Assembly: GCA_963728195.1 (NCBI GenBank)
Contig: CAVSIX010000011.1
Span: forward strand, 62,001-126,000
Direction: 5' to 3'
From: Sva-07 sp963728195
GTDB lineage: Bacteria > Actinomycetota > Acidimicrobiia > Acidimicrobiales > Ilumatobacteraceae
DNA: 64,000 bases
The notes under the pieces are model-generated. The model was not told the origin of the DNA. It was given only the letters and a program-made list of their open reading frames with translations, and did no database searches. Made by a program: the position numbers and the translations under genes. Shown in pieces: positions 8,415-16,820 of the stretch. Position 1 is the first letter of the stretch. The number at the start of each line of letters is the position of its first letter.

Positions 8415-10088
8415 GTGACCGCAACCGAATTCTCCTCTCCCGCGGCCGCGGAGCCGGCGGGCTCATCGCCCGAGGTTGCAGACGGTGATGACACGGGTCG
8501 CCGGATGAGGCCGCACGGGGTGTCGTTGCTCGTGCTGGCTGCGGGTCTGCTGCTCACGGTCGCCCTCATCGGGGCGACGCGTTCGGCCTACGAGCGCAAC
8601 GAGGTCCGCTTGCTGCACGAGCGGACCAAACAGGCTGCGGCCGTGCTGACAGCGGCCCTGCCCGGCATCCAGACACCGTTGGCCTCCGCAGTCGAGGTCG
8701 CCGAGCAGGGCGAAGGTGAGCAGGCACCGTTCCGGCGATTGATGACACCCCTCGTCGAGACCGGCCAACCGTTCCTGTCTGCATCGCTCTGGCAGGTCGA
8801 CAGCGACCCTCCGGCTCCCGCATTGGTCGTCGGCCAGGATCTGAAACTCGCCGCGCAACCGCCCGACGAGATCCGCCGCGTGCTCGAGCGGTCGGCGGGC
8901 ACGACCGGCCTCGGGGTGGTCGGGCTGCTCGAGGGCGACGACCCGCGCCTGGGCTACTTCTACACCTCGGACGCCGAAGCCGTCACCTACGTGGTGTATG
9001 CAGAAGCCGGATTGCCGGCGAGGCGTACGTCAGTCGTGCCCGCCGACTCGGCGTTCGCCGGCCTCGACAACGCCGTCTACCTCGGTGACGTCGAGTCGGC
9101 CGATGCGCTCCTCACGGCGAGCACGGAGGAGCTGCCCTTGACGGGGCGCCGGGCCACCGAACAGGTCGAGTTCGGCGACACCGACCTGCTCCTCGTGATG
9201 AGTCCCACGACGGAACTCGGCGGTGCGCTCCTTGCAAGCCTGCCATGGCTGGTGGGCGTGGTCGGGATCGTCAGCACGATCGCGGCGACGCTGCTGGTCG
9301 AACAGTTGCTGCGGCGGCGCGATCGAGCCGACGAGCTGGCGGAGCAGAACCGCGAGCTGTACGCCAACCAGTTGTCGGTGTCGCGCACGCTGCAGCACAG
9401 CCTGTTGCCGCGGAGCCTCCCCGACGTACGAGGGCTCGAGCTTGCCGGGCGGTACGTGGCCGGCGTCGCCGGGCTCGACATCGGCGGAGACTGGTACGAC
9501 GTCATCGATCTCGACGACGAACGGGTGATGGTCGTCGTCGGTGACGTGTCCGGCCGGGGCCTCGAGGCCGGAACCGTGATGGCGTCGCTTCGCTATGCGA
9601 TCCGGGCGTTCGCCAGCCGCCACGACCAGCCCGACGCGATCCTCGCCGGGCTCACCGGCCTGCTCGACTTCGTTCGTGATCGACATTTCGCCACCGTGAT
9701 GTGCGCGATCGTCGACGTGGACGGGCGCACGTTCACGGTGGCCAACGCCGGTCATCCTCCGCCGCTCGTGGTCGACGCAACCGGTGCTGGATTCCTCGCG
9801 ACCGAAGTCGGGCCGCCGATCGGTGTGCGACCGGCCGCGGCGTACCGCTCGGTGACACACGAGTTGTTGCCCGGGTCTACGGTGATCATGTTCACCGACG
9901 GGGTGTTCGAACGCCGCGGCGAAACCGTGGATACCGGTTTGGAGCGATTGCGCCGGTCGGTCCCCACCCACGCCGAACGGCTCGACGACGCACTCGACGG
10001 TCTTCTCTCGACGCAACTCACGACCGATTCACACGACGACAGCGCACTGGTAGGAGTCAGATGGACGACGAACCCGACGACGAACTGA
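8415..10088 (+). CDS. membrane sensor PP2C/SpoIIE phosphatase
   Basis: 557 aa from GTG 8415. I prefer this start because TACCTT (8403-8408) lies six bases upstream, the pattern of a leaderless actinobacterial gene; GTG 8358 is an in-frame alternative. N-terminal TM helix (SLLVLAAGLLLTVALIGA), an extracytoplasmic CHASE-like domain of about 200 residues, and a second TM (LPWLVGVVGIVSTIAATLLV). A PP2C domain follows with GGDWYDVIDL, GDVSGRGLEAG, FTDGVFERR and a final DDSALV. It should dephosphorylate a STAS antagonist in response to an outside signal. The gene overlaps the next one, a canonical STAS protein, by 28 bp, and then an anti-sigma kinase follows. Confidence 0.9.
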   Translation: MTATEFSSPAAAEPAGSSPEVADGDDTGRRMRPHGVSLLVLAAGLLLTVALIGATRSAYERNEVRLLHERTKQAAAVLTAALPGIQTPLASAVEVAEQGEGEQAPFRRLMTPLVETGQPFLSASLWQVDSDPPAPALVVGQDLKLAAQPPDEIRRVLERSAGTTGLGVVGLLEGDDPRLGYFYTSDAEAVTYVVYAEAGLPARRTSVVPADSAFAGLDNAVYLGDVESADALLTASTEELPLTGRRATEQVEFGDTDLLLVMSPTTELGGALLASLPWLVGVVGIVSTIAATLLVEQLLRRRDRADELAEQNRELYANQLSVSRTLQHSLLPRSLPDVRGLELAGRYVAGVAGLDIGGDWYDVIDLDDERVMVVVGDVSGRGLEAGTVMASLRYAIRAFASRHDQPDAILAGLTGLLDFVRDRHFATVMCAIVDVDGRTFTVANAGHPPPLVVDATGAGFLATEVGPPIGVRPAAAYRSVTHELLPGSTVIMFTDGVFERRGETVDTGLERLRRSVPTHAERLDDALDGLLSTQLTTDSHDDSALVGVRWTTNPTTN

Positions 10089-10375
10089 CCGTCGACTGCA
10101 CCATCGACGGCGACACGGCGGTGATCCGCATCGCCGGTGAGGTCGACATCGCGTCACGTGATGCGATCACCGAGACCGTCCACGACGCGGTCGGTGCCGG
10201 TGCCACGCGGCTGATCCTCGACATGTCCGAGGTGACGTTCATGGACAGCTCCGGCATCGCTGCGATGATCGAGACACGTGCGACGGCACCGGTCATGCTC
10301 CGCAAGCCATCGGTGTTCGTCGAGCGGTTGATCGCGACCACCGGACTGGACGACACGTTCGAGGTCGAACCATGA
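10061..10375 (+). CDS. STAS anti-sigma factor antagonist (RsbV/SpoIIAA-like)
   Basis: 104 aa from ATG 10061, with TAGGAG just upstream. Canonical STAS fold with VIRIAGEVDIASRDA and the phospho-loop EVTFMDSSGIAAM, where the first Ser is the usual phosphorylation site. It lies between the phosphatase and the kinase, overlapping both (28 bp and 4 bp), so the three form one partner-switching module. When dephosphorylated it should bind the anti-sigma factor and release the sigma factor. Confidence 0.92.
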   Translation: MDDEPDDELTVDCTIDGDTAVIRIAGEVDIASRDAITETVHDAVGAGATRLILDMSEVTFMDSSGIAAMIETRATAPVMLRKPSVFVERLIATTGLDDTFEVEP

Positions 10376-11022
10376 GCGAGAGCCGAACACTCGAACGCGA
10401 CACGAAGAGCCCGAGGCGAGCCCGACGATTCGTCGCCGAACGGCTCGAGGGCTACGACCAGGGTCTGGTCGAGAACGCGTCGTTGATGGCATCGGAGTTG
10501 GTCACGAATTCGATCCGACATGCCACCGGGAGGATCACGATCCTGCTCGACATCGCAGATGGTGCGGTACGGATCGCCGTCAGCGACGCCGGGCCGAGCA
10601 CGCCGGTCGTTCGTCACCCGTCACCCGAGGATCCCTCGGGGCGTGGTCTCCAGGTGGTCGCTGCGCTCGCCGACGACTGGGGCATGACGGTCGACCACGG
10701 TGACGGCAACACGGTCTGGTTCAGCCTGCGCCTCGACGAGTCGACCGCCGGGGACGGCCACCGGCACGACGGCCACCGCTGGGACGGCAATCGAGAGTCC
10801 GGCGGCGTTCCCGAAGATCGGCGTTCGGCGACCCGGCCGACGACGCCGGCACCTGGACCGACGTCCAGCAAGCCGACGAACACGAGCGGCGCCGCATGCC
10901 GGGTGCGACGCTCCAGCCGCGTCCAGCCGACGTGGCCAAGTCGGAGCCCATGTTGCGATGAGCGAAGCGACGGTATGTGGTCCGTTCGCTCATCGCAGGG
11001 CGGCGGCGTGAGGTTGCGATGA
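10372..11022 (+). CDS. anti-sigma factor serine kinase (HATPase_c, RsbW-like), C-terminus frameshifted
   Basis: 216 aa as read, from ATG 10372 (ATGA overlap with the STAS gene). Residues 1-125 are a GHKL kinase domain: N-box MASELVTNSIRHA, G1 VSDAGPSTP, G2 GRGLQVVAALADDWG. It should hold a sigma factor and phosphorylate the STAS antagonist. From about 10820 the reading frame turns Arg/Ser/Pro-rich. The neighbouring frame shows strong coding bias (AFGDPADDAGTWTDVQQADE) and stops at TGA 10959-10961 inside the first palindromic repeat. A missing base near 10820 would join the two into a protein of about 196 aa. As read, the gene instead runs through repeat copy 1 and stops in copy 2. Confidence 0.85.
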   Translation: MSESRTLERDTKSPRRARRFVAERLEGYDQGLVENASLMASELVTNSIRHATGRITILLDIADGAVRIAVSDAGPSTPVVRHPSPEDPSGRGLQVVAALADDWGMTVDHGDGNTVWFSLRLDESTAGDGHRHDGHRWDGNRESGGVPEDRRSATRPTTPAPGPTSSKPTNTSGAACRVRRSSRVQPTWPSRSPCCDERSDGMWSVRSSQGGGVRLR

Positions 11023-11117
11023 GCGAAGCGACGGTATGTGGTCCGTTCGCTCATCGCAGGGCGGCGGCGTGAGGTTGCGATGAGCGAAGAGACGGTATGT
11101 GGTCCGTTCGCTCATCG
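10956..11117 (+). repeat. 40-bp palindromic element, three tandem copies (61-bp period)
   Basis: Cores at 10956-10995, 11017-11056 and 11078-11117. Each has arms CGATGAGCGAA and TTCGCTCATCG around an 18-bp centre. The 21-bp spacers are identical here, so one copy arose by local duplication. Copy 3 differs by one base (GAAGA for GAAGC). Each core can fold into a hairpin and carries TGA on both strands. Confidence 0.9.
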
Positions 11118-11220
11118 TCAGGGCGACGGACGGCCGGGCCGGGGGCGAGTGCGTGGGTCTGCTCTGCCTGTCGGTGTTCGGGCGGGCGAGGGCCGGCGAA
11201 TCCACGGGGAGGTCACCGAC

Positions 11221-12615
11221 ATGGCGTCGTATCCGAAGCACGTCAACCACGAGCTGAGCCCGATGGCCTGTCCGGTCGGTCTCGACGACGTCGATCTGTT
11301 CGGCGATGGTGCGCAGGAGCACTGGTACGAGGCGTACGAGATCCTGCACCGTGACGCCCCCGTGTGGCGGATCGATGGCGGCGGGGTCACGCCCGGCACC
11401 GACGCCTTCGTGCTGACCAAGCACGCCGACGTCAACGCCGTCGTCAAGGATCCCGACCGCTTTCCCAGTCTCACGACCAAGCGACTCGGCCAGCTCGCCG
11501 AGCAGGGCCTCACACCCGAGCAGGCATACGACAGTCACCACAACTTGATGCAGGCGTCGATGCTCTCGCTGCGCCCGACCCAGCAGCTGTACTTCCAGCA
11601 CCGCCGTGAGCTCACCGATCCCTGGGTCGGACCGGGGGCGTTGCGCCACCGCGACATGATCGCCCGGCACGCGAACGACCTGATCGACGAATGGATCGAC
11701 GCCGGCGAGGTGGAGTTCATCAGCCGGTTCGCGCGGCCGCTGCCGCAGCGGGTGATGGCCACGATCCTCGGCTTCCCGCTCGAGGACATCCCTCGGCTGG
11801 CGGCGTGGGGGGATGCAGCCGTGACACCGTTCGTGCACGGCGGCGGGCTCAAGCACGATCTCACGCCCGAGCAGACCGAGGACATGCTCGCCCGTCTCGA
11901 CGGTTTCCAGGACTACATCTACGACCACGTCACCGAGAAGCGACGAACTCCGCACGACGACATGGTCAGCTTCCTCTGCGGCGTGCACTACGACGCGCTC
12001 GGCCGCACGCTGACGGACCTCGAGATCGCCGGGATCGTGCATGCGATGATCCTCGGCGGCCTCGAGACCACCCAGTACGCCCTCGAGGAGCAGGCGCAGT
12101 TGTTGTGCGAACACCCCGGCGTGTTCGAGCAGTTGCGTGACGACCGGTCGAAACTGCGCGGCTTCACCGAAGAGGCCCTGCGCATGCGGTCGCCGACCCA
12201 CGGGCTGTCGACGCGCCTGACGTCGCAAGACGAGGTGTTCCAGGGCGTCGAGGTGCCGGCCGGCTCACTCCTGCACCTGCGTTTCGGCGCGGCGAACGTC
12301 GACGGCGAGGAGTTCGCTTCGCCGTTCGATCTCGATCTGGAACGCGAGGCACTCACCCGACACCTGGCATTCTCCGCCGGTCCGCGCGTGTGTCCCGGGG
12401 CCACGCTGTCGCGCGTCGAACAGCAGACTGCGTGGGGCGTGCTGCTCGATCGCATCGAGACGATCGAATACGGCGACGGCAACGACTGGCTGCACCAGCC
12501 GGGGATCATGCTCGGAACCCTGAAGCTCGATCTTCGCTTCGAAGCGGCCGCCGCACATGCTCCTCGCACACCGTTCACGACGGAGTCTTCATCGGCGCTG
12601 TCAGAACCCGGCTGA
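11221..12615 (+). CDS. cytochrome P450
   Basis: 464 aa from ATG 11221, with GGGAGG eight bases upstream; an upstream extension would cross the repeats. I-helix oxygen-activation motif GGLETT, K-helix EEALRMRS (ExxR), and heme-binding loop FSAGPRVCPGA with the axial Cys at residue 391. It is a soluble bacterial class-I P450 that oxidises an unknown small substrate and needs a ferredoxin and reductase, which are not adjacent. The acidic Thr-preceding residue (Glu-Thr-Thr) is kept. It appears to be monocistronic. Confidence 0.93.
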   Translation: MASYPKHVNHELSPMACPVGLDDVDLFGDGAQEHWYEAYEILHRDAPVWRIDGGGVTPGTDAFVLTKHADVNAVVKDPDRFPSLTTKRLGQLAEQGLTPEQAYDSHHNLMQASMLSLRPTQQLYFQHRRELTDPWVGPGALRHRDMIARHANDLIDEWIDAGEVEFISRFARPLPQRVMATILGFPLEDIPRLAAWGDAAVTPFVHGGGLKHDLTPEQTEDMLARLDGFQDYIYDHVTEKRRTPHDDMVSFLCGVHYDALGRTLTDLEIAGIVHAMILGGLETTQYALEEQAQLLCEHPGVFEQLRDDRSKLRGFTEEALRMRSPTHGLSTRLTSQDEVFQGVEVPAGSLLHLRFGAANVDGEEFASPFDLDLEREALTRHLAFSAGPRVCPGATLSRVEQQTAWGVLLDRIETIEYGDGNDWLHQPGIMLGTLKLDLRFEAAAAHAPRTPFTTESSSALSEPG

Positions 12616-12620
12616 TCGCG

Positions 12621-12646
12621 GCTTGACGAGCCACCCCCAGGGGTAC
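12621..12646 (+). promoter_or_regulatory. putative sigma-B/F-type promoter
   Basis: GCTT (12621-12624), a 16-bp spacer, GGGTAC (12641-12646), ending 44 bp before the ATG of the small membrane protein. Confidence 0.55.
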
Positions 12647-12690
12647 GCCGGGTCCTGGCGACGTGTCGCCGGATCCTGGAGGAGGCGATC

Positions 12691-13011
12691 ATGAAGATGT
12701 TCACCGGACAACGGAAGTGGCAAGGCGAGGAGAACGGGTGGCTGAAGCGGCACTCGCTGAGCATCGTGCTCGCATGCCTGTTGACGGCACAGACGGTCTA
12801 TGCGTTGTGGTCGGGGGTGTACGTGTGGGATCGCGAGCAACCACTCGGCGACGGCTTGCCGTCGTTGGGGCGCGCGTTCTGGGTGTGGTGGTCGTGGGAG
12901 TACAACATCAGCATCGTCGCCGACACCTACGGCGTGCTGCTGATCGTGGTGCTGTCCAAGTGGCTGTACGAGGCTGGCAGCAGCGAGAGCAAACCGCAGA
13001 GTGAGGCGTGA
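12691..13011 (+). CDS. small two-helix membrane protein (DUF6766-like)
   Basis: 106 aa from ATG 12691, with a strong GGAGGAGG five bases upstream. Helix 1 is LSIVLACLLTAQTVYALW; a Trp-rich loop follows (FWVWWSWEY); helix 2 is YGVLLIVVLSKWLYEAGS. The layout (WLKRHSLSIVL at the start and GSSESK near the end) resembles DUF6766 membrane proteins, but the match is from memory and weak. A stress-type promoter upstream suggests a stress-induced inner-membrane protein. Confidence 0.75.
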   Translation: MKMFTGQRKWQGEENGWLKRHSLSIVLACLLTAQTVYALWSGVYVWDREQPLGDGLPSLGRAFWVWWSWEYNISIVADTYGVLLIVVLSKWLYEAGSSESKPQSEA

Positions 13012-13021
13012 GCGACGACGG

Positions 13022-14065
13022 TCAATTGGCGCTCGCCACGGGCTGACGCTGAGCTGGTGACGCCTGGTCACCGCGCTGCGGGCGCCAGCTCGCGAAGAGC
13101 GTCTCGGCGAACCAGCGCTCGACGACGAGGGTCGACTGCACACCGAAGATCACGTCGTCGCGGGTGTCCGGCTCGAGCGCACACTGCTGTTCGATCATGT
13201 CGACGGCCATCACCTCGTGCTCCGCATCGGCCAGCACATGGACGTCGTAGAAGCGGCATGCCGCCTCCGGTGCGTCCATGCGGCGCAGGCCGCTCCCGTA
13301 GCGGCCCATCGGGACGACCGAGGTCATCTCGAACGCAGCCAGTTGACCGACGAGCGCACCGCGCCAACGGCGGTTGAAGCCGAACATCGAGATGAGATTG
13401 CTGATCGCGAGTGCACTGGCGGGCTGTGCGTCGAGGTAGGCGTTCGGCGTGGGGTCGAGGCCCAGAGATCGCATCGTGTCGGCGAAGAGCGCAGCGTGGG
13501 TCATCTGGCCCGGCTCCTCGGTGCCGTACTCGCCGGCTTGGATCTGCACGAGCATCTGCTTCGCCCCGGCGCGCAGGCGTTGCACGCCGGCGGTGTGCGG
13601 GTCGCCCTCCTTCAACTGGTAGGCCGAGCGGTGCACGATCACGTCACGCATCTGGTCGAGGGTGCCGGTGGTCTCCATGTAGCTCGACAGCGACGGTCCG
13701 TCGTCGTCGTCGAGCAGCTGGCGGATCGTGGGGCCGACGGCGTGGGGGCTCGGCGGCGCCGACCGGCGTCCCGTCGTCGAGCGATCGACGTCCTTCTCCA
13801 GCGCTCGGCAGAACGCTTCCTCGAGCACCTGGCGGATCGCGATCAGACGTGTGTCCCATTCGAGATGTTCGGTTCCGGGCAGGCCGGCGTACTGCACCTC
13901 GTAGCAGAGGTACAGGGCCAACTGCACGTCGTCGCTGCGACCGTCGAGCGTCTCCACGCACGCAGAGGCGGCTCGCATCGAGTCCCGGTCCTGCCGGCCC
14001 GCCAGGATGTCGATGACGTCGGCTGACAACGGCCCGCGTGCGGCCGGGAGTCGCACGGCGCTCAT
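13022..14065 (-). CDS. iron-containing redox enzyme family protein (heme-oxygenase-like diiron)
   Basis: 347 aa from ATG 14065. All-helical, with carboxylate/His pairs in the right order for heme-oxygenase-like diiron enzymes (YMETTGTLDQMRDVIVH, TEEPGQMTHAALFADTM, YDVHVLADAEHE). Members oxidise or cleave C-N and C-C bonds in small molecules. The ATG overlaps the stop of the FAD/Rieske gene (ATGA), so the two are coupled; the Rieske protein could deliver electrons to the diiron site. The exact ligands cannot be assigned without an alignment. Confidence 0.75.
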   Translation of the reverse strand: MSAVRLPAARGPLSADVIDILAGRQDRDSMRAASACVETLDGRSDDVQLALYLCYEVQYAGLPGTEHLEWDTRLIAIRQVLEEAFCRALEKDVDRSTTGRRSAPPSPHAVGPTIRQLLDDDDGPSLSSYMETTGTLDQMRDVIVHRSAYQLKEGDPHTAGVQRLRAGAKQMLVQIQAGEYGTEEPGQMTHAALFADTMRSLGLDPTPNAYLDAQPASALAISNLISMFGFNRRWRGALVGQLAAFEMTSVVPMGRYGSGLRRMDAPEAACRFYDVHVLADAEHEVMAVDMIEQQCALEPDTRDDVIFGVQSTLVVERWFAETLFASWRPQRGDQASPAQRQPVASAN

Positions 14066-15637
14066 ACCCGGACGCCTTCGACAGCGACGGCCACGTCAGA
14101 CGCAGCGCCAGCGGGTCTGGGTGTGAGCGGCTTTCGAGCCGGACCGTCGAGGACCTGGCCGTCGAGGTCGAAACGTGATCCGTGACACGGGCAGTCCCAG
14201 GTCTGTTCGCCGGCGTTGAACGACACGATGCAGCCGAGATGGGTGCACACGGCATCGACGTCGTGTGTTCGACCCGACAGGTCACACGCCGTCGCCACGA
14301 GCGACGATCCTCGCCTGACGACCTCGCCGGTGCCGGGCGTGAGCCGCTGCTCGGGCGAGATCACGGCGATCGCCCGGTCGCCGCCGAACCGCACGGCGAC
14401 CTTGACATTGTTCTTCACCACCGTGCGACCCACGGTCGGAAGGAGCCGGCTCGCATCGAGGAGGTCGGTGTCCGGATTGTCGCAGCCGTCGATCAGGTCG
14501 GCGATGACATCGGCGGCGACCATGCTCATGCTCATGCCCCACTTGCCGAAGCCGGTGGCGACGAAGCGGCGTCGCGAACCGGGGGCCAGACGTCCGACGT
14601 AGGGCAGACCGTCGACGGATTCGTAATCGAAGGCCGACCACCGGTGCGAGACCTCCATGCCGAAGCGCTCGAGCGCCCATCGTTCCAGCCGCTCCAGGTG
14701 CGGGGCGGAATCGACGGAGTCGAGCATCTGGTGGCTCTCGCCGCCGATCAGCAGGTTCGGCGGCGTCGCCGTCCGGCGGGCCGATCGGGATCGGTTCGAC
14801 GGCGCCGGTCCGGCCGGGCGGATCGACCAGCCTTCATCGGCGGCGAGGTACATCCCGTCCGGTGGTGTGGGCACGTGTCCCGCCACGATGTACGACCGCA
14901 CAGGAGTCGATCGACCGGCGATCAGCGCCGGGTCGACGATCGGGAGATGGGTTGCGAGCACCACGTTGTCGGCACGGACGGAGAAGCCGTCCCCGCTGAC
15001 GGTGCAACCGGTGCGGTCCTCCTCGACGGCGGTGATGCGAATCCCCTCGTACACGCTCGCACCCAGCGTGCGCAGCCTGGCGACGACGTCTGCACACAAC
15101 TTGACCGGGTCGATGCGCAGTTGGTCGTCCATGGCAACGGCGCCGACCACGGGAAACGGCAGCTCGGTCGGAACCGTCCACCTCACCGGCAGGCCGCAGG
15201 CGGCGGCCGCGTCGTACTCCTGCTCGATGATGCGCCGGTCGTGTCCGGCACAGGTGAGCGCCGTTGCGGTGACCGCATCGCACTCGAAGCCCGAGTCGTC
15301 GATGAGGGCGCGGAGTTCGTCGAACGGCACGAAGGTTCGCATGGCCGTAGCGCGTGGCGGTCTCGAGATTCTTGCCCTTGATCAGCCGTTGGTAGATCGC
15401 GCCCTGCAGCGCCGTCACCTTCGCCGTGCTGTGTCCGGTCGTACGCGCCGCGATCGAGCGGGCCTCGAACACGGCCACTCGTGCCCCGCGTTCGGCCAGC
15501 CGGAGCGCCGCCAGCACACCGGCGAGTCCGCCGCCGACCACGGCCGCATCCCAGCCGTCGGCGATCTCGCTTGCCACCGCTTCGGCGCCATCGGGCGATC
15601 CGTCCGCGCCGTCGAGCCACAGGGACCGGGTCGCCAT
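14062..15637 (-). pseudogene. FAD-dependent oxidoreductase with C-terminal Rieske domain, interrupted by a +1 frameshift
   Basis: The N-terminal part reads from ATG 15637: SLWLD start, then the FAD motif VVGGGLAGVLAALRLAERG and GHSTAKVTALQG. It stays in frame to about 15325 and then turns Arg-rich. The rest continues in the next frame from 15342 to 14062: YVGRLAPG, ATGFGKWGMS, then Rieske ligands CTHLGC and CPCHGS. Total length is 3n+1, so removing one base in GTTCGACGAAC (about 15322) restores a protein of about 524 aa, the usual size of this family. All functional motifs are intact, so a sequencing indel is as likely as real decay. It is coupled to the downstream diiron gene. Confidence 0.8.
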
Positions 15638-15752
15638 GTCGGCGGGCGCAGCGTGCAAGGGGGTCTCGGATCGTTCCGTCACGATGTCGTCGATACCCGT
15701 GTCGCTGTCCCCGCAATCGCCGAAGTGGGCACGGCCGAACGATCGCTCGAGC

Positions 15753-15778
15753 GATTGGCCGAGGGAGTCCCGGGGTAT
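15753..15778 (+). promoter_or_regulatory. putative sigma-B/F-type promoter
   Basis: GATT (15753-15756), a 16-bp spacer, GGGTAT (15773-15778), ending 43 bp before the patatin ATG. Confidence 0.5.
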
Positions 15779-15821
15779 CGCACGACTCGGTGGCGAGACG
15801 ATCGGTGTCACGAGGAGAAAC

Positions 15822-16820
15822 ATGAAGAGGACCCGAGCTTCGGCACCGCCGGACCGAGCACCCAGCGCAGCTCCCGGGCCGATACGGGTCGGGCTGGTGC
15901 TGGGAGGCGGTGGAGCGTCCGGGCTGGCGTTCCACGCCGGCGTGCTGTGGGCGCTGCACCACGATTTCGGGTGGGATCCGCGCAGCGCCGACATCGTCGT
16001 CGGCACCTCCGCCGGCAGCATCGTGGGCGCATTGCTGCGTTCCGACGTGCCGGCCGAGGACCTGGCCGCCTGGGCGACCGACGCCGACCCGACTCGGAGC
16101 GGTCGCCGATTTCGCACGGTGATGGACTCTGCCGGCGATGCAGTGCCGCGGCCGTCGGTGCCGCTGCCCACGATGCCGGGTTGGCACACGTTGAATGCAC
16201 TGCGTCACCCGTCGCAGATCCCCGGCGCGATCGCGACCCTGCTGCCGCACGGCCTGCTCGACCACACGAGCCAGGTCGCGACGCTGGAGCGGCTCGTCGC
16301 GACGTGGCCGTCGAAGCCGCTGTGGATCTCCGCCGTGCGGGTCGGCGACGGCCGTCTGAGATGGTTCGGTCGGCGGCCGGACGACGTCGGCCGAATCGCT
16401 CCGGCGGACGCCGTCGCAGCGTCGTGCGCAATCCCCGTGCTCGCACGGCCGGTACGGATCGGTGATCACCGCTACCTGGACGGTGGCGTCACATCGCCCA
16501 CCCACGCCGACGTGCTCGTCGACGCCGACGTGGATCTGGTGATCGTGCTGTCGCCGATGGGTCACCAGCACGGGCACAACCCGTTCCGCGCGCTGGCGCA
16601 CCGCCGCGTCCGCGGCGAGATCGCCGAACTCGAGCGGTCAGGGCTGGCGGTGCAGCTCGTCAGTCCCGACGACGACACCATCGACGCCATGGGCGTCAAC
16701 ATGCTGGACAGCGAGCGAGCGGCGGCGGTCATGCGGCAGGCGTTCCTCGGCACCGCCGCACAGATCGACGAAACGGTCGCCGACATCCTGCGCAGCGCAT
16801 CGGCGGACAGCGTCGCCTGA
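15822..16820 (+). CDS. patatin-like phospholipase
   Basis: 332 aa from ATG 15822, with GAGGAG upstream. Oxyanion loop GGGGASG, nucleophile elbow GTSAG (Ser63) and catalytic Asp in DGG (Asp220). This is the Ser-Asp dyad of patatin/RssA-type acyl hydrolases acting on membrane lipids or lysolipids. No signal peptide or membrane helix is seen. Its last 183 bp overlap, antisense, the 3' part of the glycosyltransferase reading frame on the other strand. Confidence 0.9.
   Translation: MKRTRASAPPDRAPSAAPGPIRVGLVLGGGGASGLAFHAGVLWALHHDFGWDPRSADIVVGTSAGSIVGALLRSDVPAEDLAAWATDADPTRSGRRFRTVMDSAGDAVPRPSVPLPTMPGWHTLNALRHPSQIPGAIATLLPHGLLDHTSQVATLERLVATWPSKPLWISAVRVGDGRLRWFGRRPDDVGRIAPADAVAASCAIPVLARPVRIGDHRYLDGGVTSPTHADVLVDADVDLVIVLSPMGHQHGHNPFRALAHRRVRGEIAELERSGLAVQLVSPDDDTIDAMGVNMLDSERAAAVMRQAFLGTAAQIDETVADILRSASADSVA

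Noticed and set aside
10954..10997. Hammerhead ribozyme (GATGAG...CGAA resembles CUGAUGA/GAAA)
   Set aside because: No stem II between the two core motifs and no cleavage-site helix; the similarity is chance.
10956..11117. CRISPR array
   Set aside because: Two or three units only, spacers repeat within the locus, the repeats are palindromic over most of their length, and no cas gene is present.
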